From contig NZ_RBAM01000006.1 of NCBI RefSeq assembly GCF_003626645.1, positions 248,001 to 312,000 on the forward strand: DNA of 64,000 nt, given 5' to 3'. Position numbers and translations under genes: made by a program. The stretch comes from Streptomyces klenkii. Lineage in GTDB: Bacteria; Actinomycetota; Actinomycetes; Streptomycetales; Streptomycetaceae. Below, piece after piece: positions 36,701 through 43,056 of this stretch. The notes under the pieces were generated by a model. That model made no database searches and was not told the DNA's origin. It worked only from the letters and a program-made list of their open reading frames with translations. Every line of letters starts with the position of its first letter. Position 1 is the first letter of the stretch.

Positions 36701-39700
36701 GCCGGCAGCGGGTCGCCGGGGACGTGTGCGACGCCCCGCTCGGCGAGCACCGTGCGGGCGAGCCCGGGGTCGGTGGTGACCACCAGGAACCGGCCCTCCG
36801 GCGCGGTGGCCGGTGCGGGCGCGTCCTCCCAGGCGGTGGTGAGGAATTCGGCGCCGGGGATGGGCGCGGCCCAGTGCCGGTCACGGCTGAAGGGGTAGGT
36901 CGGCAGCGACACCGGCGGGGCGTCGGGGGTCGTGCCCTGCGCGCCGGTGTCCGGCAGGGGGCTCTCGGCCGGTGCGCCGTCCAGCACCGCGGCGAGCTGC
37001 GCGGCCAGTTCGCCGAGGCCGGCCGCCTCGACGGTGACGCCGTGCGGCAGGTGGGCGCGCCCCGTCCGCATCGTGCGGGCGATCGACGCCAGGGAGGGGG
37101 CACCGGGCGAGCGGACCACGTCCAGCAGCGCGGCCACGGCCTGCCGCAGGGCCTGCGGCGTACGGGCGGACACGGGGACGGACACCGGGCCGGCCGGGGC
37201 CGGCGGCACGGGCGCTTCCGGCGCCTCCTCCAGCACGACGTGCGCGTTGGTGCCGCCCATGCCGAAGGAGCTGACGCCGGCCCGGCGGGGTCCGCCACCG
37301 GCGGGCGCCTCCCATGCCGTCCGCTCCAGCTGGAGCCGCAGCGGCGTGCCCTCGGTCCTGATCATGCGGTTCGGCCGGCGCACGTTGCGGCTGGCCGGCA
37401 GCGTCCGGTGCCGCATCGCCAGGATGACCTTGATCATTCCGGCGATGCCGGCGGCCGCCTCCAGGTGGCCGATGCTGGTCTTGACCGAGCCGACGCCGCA
37501 GTGCGGCGCGGCCGGGCGCGGGTGGCCCCACTGGTCGTAGAGCCGCTCGAAGGCCGTGACCATGCCGGAGATCTCGATCGGGTCGCCCAGGCGGGTGCCG
37601 GTGCCGTGCGCCTCGATGTAGCCGACGGTCGCCGGGTCGACGCCGGCCTCGTTGTACGCGGCCACGAGCAGGTCCGCCTGCGCGTCCGGGTTGGGCGCGG
37701 TGAACGACCGTGCCTGGCCGCCGTGGTTGACGGCCGTGCCGCGGATCACCGCGTGGACGCGGTCGCCGTCGGCCAGCGCCCGGTCCAGCGGCTTGAGCAG
37801 CAGGGCGCCCACGCCTTCGCCCCGGACGTAGCCGTCGGCGTCGTCGTCGAAGGTGTGGCAGCGGCCGCGCGGGCTGAGGACGCCGGTGCGCTGGTAGGCG
37901 TTGTGCCGTGCGGGGTCGCACAGGACGTTCACGCCGCCGGCGATGGCCTGGTCGCACTCGCCCGCGCGCAGGGCCGCGACGGCCTGCGCGACGGCCACCA
38001 GGGACGACGAGCAGAGGGTGTCGACGGCGACGCTGGGCCCGCGCAGCCCGAGGGCGTAGGAAACCCGGTTGGCCACCAGGGACGGGGAGACCGCGACGCT
38101 CAAGTGGGGCTCGTCGTCTCCTGCGTGCTCGGCGAGGACCGCGGCGTAGTCGGAGTGGCACACGCCCGCGTAGACGCCCGTGCGGGTGCCGGCCAGCGAG
38201 GACGGGTCCACGCCCGCGTCCTCGGCCGTCGCCCAGGCGACCTCCAGCAGCAGCCGCTGCTGGGGGTCCATCAGCGCGGCCTCGCGCGGGCTGATGGAGA
38301 AGAACTCGTGGTCGAAGCCGCGTATGTCGTCGAGCAGGGCGGCCTTGCCGACCATGCCGGGGTGGGCGGCGGTGTTCCAGCGGTCGGCCGGGATGTCGCG
38401 CACGGCGTCCTCGTCCCGGCCCAGCAGGTCCCACAGTCCGGGCACGCTGGGCGCGCCGGGGAACCGGCCCGCCATGCCGATCACGGCGATGGGCGCGGCC
38501 GACGCCGTCACGGCCGGCGCCGCGGCCGTGGCCGGCGGGGCGGCGACCGGAGCCCGGTGCTCGCCGCGCACCACGCGTGCCATGGCGGCGACGGTGAACG
38601 CCCGGAACATGGTGCCGGGGTCGATCGCCAGCCCGGTCTCCTCGCCGACCCGGACGACGGCCTCCGACAGCGACAGGCTGTCGAGCCCGTAGTGGCGCAG
38701 GTCCTCGTCCGCGGACAGCGAACCGGCGGGCCTGCCGAGCACGTTCTCCATCAGTGCCAGGAGCGTGGCCTCCAGGTCGCCGGGCACCTGGGCCTCGTGA
38801 CGGGGGCCTGCGGAGGAAGAGGACGGGGAGTTCGCGGAGGAGGGAAGCGCAGCCGCCCCGTCGCTCCACAGAGCGGTGAAGGCACCGGGCCGGGCAAGGG
38901 ACTTGACGGTGCGGATGCGGGCCAGGGGCCTTCCGTCGCTCTCCCGCAGCAGGGACGACGTCAGGACCACGCGGTCGTCCGCTTCGGGCCGGCACTCCTC
39001 GAGCCGGTAGCGCACCGCCTCGTCGAGGCCGCAGTTGCCGAGGTAGACGATGTCCCGGCTGACGGTGACGGCCTCGGTTGCCCACTCCGCGTCCGGCACC
39101 CGCCCTTGCGCGAACTTGCGCTCGCCGCGGTCGTTGATGTGCGGGTACGAGGCGAAGTACAGCAGTCCGGCAGCGTTCACATCCGCGAACGGGTTGAGTT
39201 CGTACGTGTCACCGAACAGCTCCGCGCCGTCGGGGTCCGCAGCGAGCTGCGCACGGAAACCGCTGTGGAACTCCAGGAGTTCGGCACCGGGCCCGGCCGC
39301 CGGCGCGCGGCCCTCGTGCCGCGGCGTGCCGGGGGTGAGCCAGTTGCCGGCACCACGGCGGACGAAGGCCGTCAGCAGCCGGACGCCGACGCTCGCCGTC
39401 GCCGTGCTGAAGTGCACGTCGCTGGCGAAGGTCTGCTCATCGAGCCTGGTCAGCGAGCCTTTCAGCGTTCCCTCGTCATGCTCGGCGAAGGCGCGCAGGG
39501 AGTCGGCCGCGGTGATCCGGGCACGGACGAAGGCGGGCAGCAGGCGATGTCCTTCCGCGTCGGCGAGTTCGGCGACAGGCAGTCCGAAGTGCTCACCGAT
39601 AAGGGACCAATGAAGGTCACCGGCCTCCCGCAGCAGCCAGTTCTCGGACAGTCCGCCGATGGCGAGCGCGGGAAGACCGAGAATGACCGGACGGGTCAGC

Positions 39701-39702
39701 AT
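33757..39702 (-). CDS. PKS1: loading LnmK-like domain-ACP, module 1 (KS-KR-ACP) and KS of module 2 (KirAI-like)
   Basis: 1981 residues from ATG 39702; an in-frame GTG at 39768 would add 22 residues. Neither start has a clear Shine-Dalgarno, but the ATG overlaps the stop of a small upstream frame and begins where the recognisable domain begins. Residues 1-300 resemble the LnmK / Pnap_2097 double-hotdog acyltransferase-decarboxylase family (ENWLLREAGDLHW; YELNPFADVNAAGLLYFASY). Then ACP ~340 (YGLDSL), KS 400-830 (DTLCSSSL), KR 1135-1300 (TGGLGGIG, YAAAN), ACP ~1455 (VGVDSL), KS 1525-1935 (DSACSSSL, EAHGTGT, KSTMGHL) and a tail with RRRRFW. TAA stop. The N-terminal domain is expected to make the starter acyl-ACP from a dicarboxylic CoA (inference: malonyl to acetyl). 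The terminal KS works with the DH-ACP-KR at the start of PKS2. It is the first gene of the left-running PKS operon, divergent from the phosphopantetheinyl transferase. Confidence 0.92.
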   Translation of the reverse strand: MLTRPVILGLPALAIGGLSENWLLREAGDLHWSLIGEHFGLPVAELADAEGHRLLPAFVRARITAADSLRAFAEHDEGTLKGSLTRLDEQTFASDVHFSTATASVGVRLLTAFVRRGAGNWLTPGTPRHEGRAPAAGPGAELLEFHSGFRAQLAADPDGAELFGDTYELNPFADVNAAGLLYFASYPHINDRGERKFAQGRVPDAEWATEAVTVSRDIVYLGNCGLDEAVRYRLEECRPEADDRVVLTSSLLRESDGRPLARIRTVKSLARPGAFTALWSDGAAALPSSANSPSSSSAGPRHEAQVPGDLEATLLALMENVLGRPAGSLSADEDLRHYGLDSLSLSEAVVRVGEETGLAIDPGTMFRAFTVAAMARVVRGEHRAPVAAPPATAAAPAVTASAAPIAVIGMAGRFPGAPSVPGLWDLLGRDEDAVRDIPADRWNTAAHPGMVGKAALLDDIRGFDHEFFSISPREAALMDPQQRLLLEVAWATAEDAGVDPSSLAGTRTGVYAGVCHSDYAAVLAEHAGDDEPHLSVAVSPSLVANRVSYALGLRGPSVAVDTLCSSSLVAVAQAVAALRAGECDQAIAGGVNVLCDPARHNAYQRTGVLSPRGRCHTFDDDADGYVRGEGVGALLLKPLDRALADGDRVHAVIRGTAVNHGGQARSFTAPNPDAQADLLVAAYNEAGVDPATVGYIEAHGTGTRLGDPIEISGMVTAFERLYDQWGHPRPAAPHCGVGSVKTSIGHLEAAAGIAGMIKVILAMRHRTLPASRNVRRPNRMIRTEGTPLRLQLERTAWEAPAGGGPRRAGVSSFGMGGTNAHVVLEEAPEAPVPPAPAGPVSVPVSARTPQALRQAVAALLDVVRSPGAPSLASIARTMRTGRAHLPHGVTVEAAGLGELAAQLAAVLDGAPAESPLPDTGAQGTTPDAPPVSLPTYPFSRDRHWAAPIPGAEFLTTAWEDAPAPATAPEGRFLVVTTDPGLARTVLAERGVAHVPGDPLPALDGLTGVVDLVDLSAPGTLVTERIALLQQVLTALPRTGLRCVHVSGAERSVLAGFYRSLSGEFPGVHGRTVRVDGGAAGLAAAVAAETAATDRDTEIRYEGARRRRPAAVFAPAPSGDDLLAGIGRGAVLITGGLGGIGLRLAAHLADRGARHIVLVGRSRMPVRNQWAALAAAPSTDPVLRARLTALLGLVERGVTLTVRTDDLGDVTSLRRLIGRARKEAGSLDAVFHCAGVMDAPASFLSRTAEDTARVLRPKAGGLEVLWSAFGSRPPRLMVLFSSVAAAAPRLGAGYLDYAAANTLLDDFAAARTGESGCTVRSLRWPLWHGVGMGTDRTSASGALGIPDLAAGDALELLDLALRVPGEPVLLPCRAERASVAADELYLAPSRTAPAAPAPAPSAAAVRPSGGAGTEPGGVPGTAAGLDRLIALVARTTKVEPALLGPGTALGDVGVDSLLMAELVRDLEAELGHPVDPSLLQEHPTLGGLAAALDVPAAAGAPLPAERPAAAPQPARASDGKPVPVAVIGMGCRLPGAAGPGQLWEVLLAGGDAVTEVPADRWDTASLHSPEGGPGRSTSRWGGFLDDAALFDPEFFGFGDEEARHLDPLARKALEVSVECLRDAGYREDELRGRSVGVFVGTRTGNHRAHLQPPKREYIAGVNQNFVAAHISHFLDLTGPNLVVDSACSSSLVSIHLAAQSLASGETSMALAGGVDLLFDEEPYLMLSAGKALSPSGRCRAFDASADGLVPGEGAGMVLLKRLDDARRDGDRVLAVIESSGVNNDGRTMGHTTPNGAAQRALVSGVLARGGIDARTVRYVEAHGTGTMIGDPIELQALTAVHRTYSDDRGYCGIGSIKSTMGHLLSAAGVAGFIKAVQILRHGRLVPTLHCERPNPRFAFAESPFFPVTAVADLPPGSRVGVSAFGFGGTNAHLVLAAGTPGEPGRPALPPPDYRRRRFWRLPPAAAPAAEPVRSARLDLILT

Positions 39703-39791
39703 GCGGTTGCGCAAGCGAACCGGATGACGGGTGCGAAGACCCTGGCGCCGCGATCCGGTCGCGGCCACGGCAAACGGCAGTACTCAACCAT
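39696..39791 (-). CDS. Candidate 31-codon leader ORF upstream of PKS1
   Basis: An ATG at 39791 is preceded by AAGGGGG at a spacing of about five bases, the best ribosome-binding site in front of the PKS operon. The frame runs 31 codons and stops at TGA 39698-39696, just inside PKS1 (whose ATG is 39702-39700). The peptide is basic with three cysteines and resembles nothing I recognise. It could be a translated leader that feeds ribosomes to the PKS1 start by coupling. The alternative is that PKS1 starts at GTG 39768 and this frame is accidental. Confidence 0.3.
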   Translation of the reverse strand: MVEYCRLPWPRPDRGARVFAPVIRFACATAC

Positions 39792-39951
39792 CACATCCCC
39801 CTTGTGACGCATTGCTCCGAAGGCCTCACGAGGGCGCGGCGATCCGCCTGCGCAGGGCAAGGCCTTCAGCAGAATCGTCTGTCACGTAAAGTTCAAAGCC
39901 GCTGGTCCGAGGCTTGAATGCACGCTTCGACAGAACGCATCTTGGCCGATC
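39792..39951. promoter_or_regulatory. Divergent promoter region between PKS1 operon and PPTase operon
   Basis: 160 bases without a gene separate the PKS operon (minus) from the phosphopantetheinyl transferase (plus), so promoters for both directions should lie here or just inside. It is less GC-rich than the flanking genes. An imperfect inverted repeat, TTCAAAGCC (39892-39900) and GGCTTGAA (39911-39918), could be a protein-binding site. No convincing -35/-10 pair was identified by eye. Confidence 0.5.
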
Positions 39952-40806
39952 ATGAACGTTTCTGCAAGCGTTAGGCTGTCGCACATGACAGGTCATCAGG
40001 AGTCGGGTTCGTCCCCGAACCATCTGATACGGACATGCGATCCTGTGGGGCCGGTCACCTCGGGCCCTCCATCCGGCTCCGGATCGGCACCTGGCCGGAA
40101 CACCACTGCTCCTGGAACCGGAACCGGCCTTCTTGCGGGGCTGTTTCCGGACGTCAGTGTCGTGGAACTGTTCGCGGACCCGCCCGGAGCCCACCTGTAC
40201 CCTGAGGAGGCCCGCCTCGTCGCGCGCGCGGTCGGCAAGCGCCGCAGCGAGTTCGCCACCGTCCGGCTGTGCGCGCGCACGGCGCTGGCCGGGCTCGGAG
40301 TGGCCCCCGGGCCGATCCTGCGCGGCCCCGGCGGCGCCCCCGTGTGGCCCGAGGGGGTCGTGGGCAGCATGACCCACTGCGACGGCTACCGCGCGGCCGC
40401 GGTGGCCGAGAACACCGTGGTCGCGTCGGTCGGGATCGACGCCGAGCCGCACGCCCCGCTGCCCGCGGGCATCGAGAGGCTGGTGGCGCTGCCCGAGGAG
40501 CGGCGCACGCTGGACCGGCTCACCCGGACCCACCCGGCCGTCCACTGGGACCGGCTGCTCTTCAGCGCCAAGGAGAGCACCTACAAGACCTGGTTCCCGC
40601 TGACCGGCCTGTGGCTGGACTTCGGCGACTGCGTCATCACGCCCGACCCGGACAACGGCACCTTCCACTGCGCGTTGAACGTGCCCGGACCGGTGGTCGG
40701 CGGGCGCCGCGTCGACGGGTTCACCGGGCAGTGGCGCACGGTCACCCGGGACGGCGCCGCCTTCGTGGCCACTGCCATCGCCGTACCGGCACCGGCCCTC
40801 TCATGA
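39952..40806 (+). CDS. EntD/Sfp-type 4'-phosphopantetheinyl transferase (KirP-like)
   Basis: 284 residues from ATG 39952; a second ATG at 39985 gives 273. Neither has a good Shine-Dalgarno. It transfers the phosphopantetheine arm of CoA to the conserved serine of carrier proteins, converting the PKS and NRPS apo-ACPs/PCPs to the active form. The core carries the family signature: SMTHCDGYRAAAV, then SVGIDAEPH (~160, Mg-binding Asp/Glu) and FSAKESTYKTW (~204-215, with Glu and Lys of the KEx(6)K-type motif). About 60 N-terminal residues are Gly/Pro/Ser/Thr-rich and precede the usual start of the domain at LLAGLFPDVSV, so the true start could be further in. Its stop overlaps an ATG at 40803 (ATGA) in the CCR frame. 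Position next to the PKS operon suggests a dedicated enzyme. Confidence 0.93.
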   Translation: MNVSASVRLSHMTGHQESGSSPNHLIRTCDPVGPVTSGPPSGSGSAPGRNTTAPGTGTGLLAGLFPDVSVVELFADPPGAHLYPEEARLVARAVGKRRSEFATVRLCARTALAGLGVAPGPILRGPGGAPVWPEGVVGSMTHCDGYRAAAVAENTVVASVGIDAEPHAPLPAGIERLVALPEERRTLDRLTRTHPAVHWDRLLFSAKESTYKTWFPLTGLWLDFGDCVITPDPDNGTFHCALNVPGPVVGGRRVDGFTGQWRTVTRDGAAFVATAIAVPAPALS

Positions 40807-40874
40807 ACCGCCCGGTGCGCCGGCCCGCGCACCGGCCGCGCCACTCGTACATCTCCGACTACCGAGGACGTCGC

Positions 40875-42227
40875 ATGCAGGACATCGTCAGTGCCATCGT
40901 GAGCGGGAACGCGACGCCGGAGGACTTCGCCGCACTCGCCCTCCCCGGGTCCTACCGGGCCGTCACCCTGCACAAGAGCGAGACGGGCATGTTCACCGGG
41001 CTCGCCGGCCGGGACAAGGACCCGCGCAAGTCCGTGCACCTCGACGAGGTGCCGGTGCCCGAACTCGGCCCGGGCGAGGCCCTGGTCGCCGTGATGGCCA
41101 GTTCCGTGAACTACAACACCGTCTGGTCGTCCCTCTTCGAACCGCTGCCGACCTTCGACTTCCTCTCCCGGTACGGAGCCCGGTCGCCGCTCGCCCGGCG
41201 GCACGACCTGCCGTACCACGTCATAGGCTCCGACCTCGCGGGCGTCATCCTGCGCACCGGGCCGGGCGTCAACGCCTGGAAGCCCGGCGACGAGGTCGTC
41301 GCCCACTGCCTGTCGGTGGAGCTGGAGTCACCGGACGGGCATGCCGACACGATGCTCGACCCCGAGCAGCGCATCTGGGGCTACGAGACCAACTTCGGCG
41401 GGCTCGCCGAGCTGGCCCTGGTCCGGGCCAACCAGCTGATGCCCAAACCGGCCCACCTCACCTGGGAGGAGGCCGGCACCCCGGGGCTGGTCGCCTCCAC
41501 GGCGTACCGCCAGCTGGTGTCCCGCAACGGCGCGGGAATGAAGCAGGGCGACAACGTCCTGATCTGGGGCGCCTCCGGCGGTGTGGGCGCGTTCGCGACC
41601 CAGTTCGCGCTGGCGGGCGGGGCGAACCCGGTCTGTGTCGTGTCCAGCGAGCAGAAGGCGGAGATCTGCCGCGCCATGGGCGCCGAGGCCGTCATCGACC
41701 GCTCCGCCGAGGGGTACAAGTTCTGGAAGGACGAGCACGAGCAGGACCCGCGCGAGTGGAAGCGTCTCGGCAAGCGCATCCGCGAGCTGACCGGCGGCGA
41801 GGACGTCGACATCGTCTTCGAGCACCCGGGCCGCGAGACCTTCGGCGCCTCCGTCTACGTCACGCGCAAGGGCGGCACCATCGTCACCTGCGCCTCCACC
41901 TCGGGCTACAAGCACGAGTACGACAACCGCTACCTGTGGATGTCCCTGAAGCGGATCGTGGGCTCCCACTTCGCCAACTACCGCGAGGCGTGGGAGGCCA
42001 ACCGCCTCATCGCCAAGGGGAAGATCCACCCCACGCTGTCCCGGACCTACGCGCTGGAGGAGACCGGACAGGCCCTCTACGACGTGCACCGCAACCTGCA
42101 CCTGGGCAAGGTGGGCGTCCTCGCGCTGGCCCCGCAGGAGGGACTCGGCGTGCGCGACGGCGAGTTGCGCGAGAAGCACCTGACGGCCATCAACCGCTTC
42201 CGGGCCCCCGTGCCGGCCGCCGGCTGA
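40875..42227 (+). CDS. ccr: Crotonyl-CoA carboxylase/reductase (KirN-like)
   Basis: 450 residues. I prefer ATG 40875, preceded by GAGGACG, because MQDIVSAI matches the usual beginning of the family (MKDILDAI...). An in-frame ATG at 40803 overlapping the upstream stop would add 24 unusual residues. Zinc-less medium-chain dehydrogenase/reductase: substrate domain with SSVNYNTVWSS, nucleotide-binding WGASGGVGAFA (~41568), and the family-typical FEHPGRETFGASVYVTRKG and HFANYREAWEAN. It reductively carboxylates crotonyl-CoA with NADPH and CO2 to (2S)-ethylmalonyl-CoA. Next to a PKS with an ethylmalonyl-expecting module and a separate AT with a VASH motif, it is best read as the extender-unit supplier for the cluster. 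A strong terminator-like hairpin follows at 42253-42291. Confidence 0.94.
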   Translation: MQDIVSAIVSGNATPEDFAALALPGSYRAVTLHKSETGMFTGLAGRDKDPRKSVHLDEVPVPELGPGEALVAVMASSVNYNTVWSSLFEPLPTFDFLSRYGARSPLARRHDLPYHVIGSDLAGVILRTGPGVNAWKPGDEVVAHCLSVELESPDGHADTMLDPEQRIWGYETNFGGLAELALVRANQLMPKPAHLTWEEAGTPGLVASTAYRQLVSRNGAGMKQGDNVLIWGASGGVGAFATQFALAGGANPVCVVSSEQKAEICRAMGAEAVIDRSAEGYKFWKDEHEQDPREWKRLGKRIRELTGGEDVDIVFEHPGRETFGASVYVTRKGGTIVTCASTSGYKHEYDNRYLWMSLKRIVGSHFANYREAWEANRLIAKGKIHPTLSRTYALEETGQALYDVHRNLHLGKVGVLALAPQEGLGVRDGELREKHLTAINRFRAPVPAAG

Positions 42228-42252
42228 CCCCGCCGGCCCCGCCGCGTCTCCC

Positions 42253-42291
42253 AAGGGCCGCCACCGACCTCCGGGCCCGGTGGCGGCCCTT
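42253..42291 (+). terminator. Rho-independent-type hairpin after CCR
   Basis: A perfect 14-bp stem (AAGGGCCGCCACCG, 42253-42266, with its complement at 42278-42291) and an 11-base loop lie 26 bases downstream of the CCR stop. There is no long T-run, as is usual in high-GC actinobacteria. It separates the PPTase-CCR unit from the TetR-MFS unit. Confidence 0.7.
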
Positions 42292-42320
42292 CGGCATGCG
42301 CGCGGCTGCGTGCATGTCTT

Positions 42321-42370
42321 TTGACGCCACTTCAGATACAGAGCCGTATTGGGATACAGTCTCGTATCCC
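42321..42370 (+). promoter_or_regulatory. Promoter with tandem TetR-type operators
   Basis: A good -35-like TTGACG (42321-42326) is followed by two related inverted repeats with centres 18 bp apart: GATAC-N6-GTATT (42335-42350, one mismatch) and GGGATAC-N6-GTATCCC (42351-42370, perfect 7-bp arms). Placement over the -10/start region just upstream of a TetR-MFS pair is the classic arrangement for autorepression relieved by a ligand, here plausibly the antibiotic or an intermediate (inference). Confidence 0.72.
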
Positions 42371-43056
42371 AGCGGCTCGCCAGGGAGGCGATCACCATCA
42401 CCAAACGGCTCACCCGGCAGCAGAGCCGGGAACTCACCCGTGAGCAGCTCCTGCGGTCGGCGGCTGAACTCTTCGCCGAGCAAGGGGTGAACGGCACCTC
42501 CGTCGAGCAGATCGTGGAACGCGCCGGCTACACCCGCGGCGCGTTCTACGGCAACTTCAAGGGCAAGCACGAGCTCGTCCTGGCCCTGCTCGAACAGCGG
42601 ACCCGGCACGAGCTGGAGGAAGTCCGGGCAATGAGCCGCCTGGCGGGGTCCTACGAGGAGATGATCGAGCACCTGCGCTCCTGGCACGTCGAGCGCGACC
42701 GCAACCTGGCCGGCTGGCTCGCCCTGCGCACCGAACTCTGGCTCTACGGCCTGCGGGACAGCCCGGAGCTGCTGCCGGTCCTGGCCGACCTCGAACGCCG
42801 CTCCCGGGAAGCCCTGGCCCAGGGCCTGGAACAGGGCTTCGCCGCTCGCGGCGTGAGCACCCCGGCCCCCGTGGAGCTGCTGGCCCTCATCGTGCACGCC
42901 CTGGACGACGGCCTGGCCATCCAGCGCGTGCTCTCCCCCGCCGGCAGCAGCACGGACACGGTCGTGGACGTGGTGGAGCTCCTGATGCGCTCCTGGACCG
43001 CCCTCGCCGGCTCCGACCGGACGCAACCATCCGACAATCTGGAGAAGAACCCATGA
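42349..43056 (+). CDS. TetR-family transcriptional regulator, start codon uncertain
   Basis: The longest frame begins at TTG 42349 (235 residues). N-terminal helix-turn-helix with LLRSAAELFAEQGVNGTSVEQIVERAG and TRGAFYGNFKGKHELV, typical of TetR/AcrR; the C-terminal ligand-binding half is all-helical. The TTG sits between two operator repeats and probably upstream of the transcript start. No in-frame ATG or GTG occurs before the middle of the HTH. A good Shine-Dalgarno GGGAGG (42383-42388) stands eight bases before an ATC codon at 42397 (219 residues), so either a non-canonical AUC start or a base error is possible. The stop overlaps the MFS start (ATGA), so the two are co-translated and the regulator most likely represses the exporter. 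KirR-like by position (inference). Confidence 0.88.
   Translation: MGYSLVSQRLAREAITITKRLTRQQSRELTREQLLRSAAELFAEQGVNGTSVEQIVERAGYTRGAFYGNFKGKHELVLALLEQRTRHELEEVRAMSRLAGSYEEMIEHLRSWHVERDRNLAGWLALRTELWLYGLRDSPELLPVLADLERRSREALAQGLEQGFAARGVSTPAPVELLALIVHALDDGLAIQRVLSPAGSSTDTVVDVVELLMRSWTALAGSDRTQPSDNLEKNP

Noticed and set aside
1000..37000. Repeated DNA segments of about 1.2 kb throughout the PKS genes
   Set aside because: They are homologous KS (and KR/ACP) domains, not mobile elements or recent duplications.
15811..39807. Long plus-strand frames opposite PKS1-PKS3 (for example 15811-20703, 23460-31787, 34621-39807)
   Set aside because: Same compositional shadow effect; no recognisable protein family, while the opposite frame is fully explained.
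39826..40668. Minus-strand frame opposite the phosphopantetheinyl transferase
   Set aside because: No family resemblance; the plus strand shows clear EntD/Sfp motifs.
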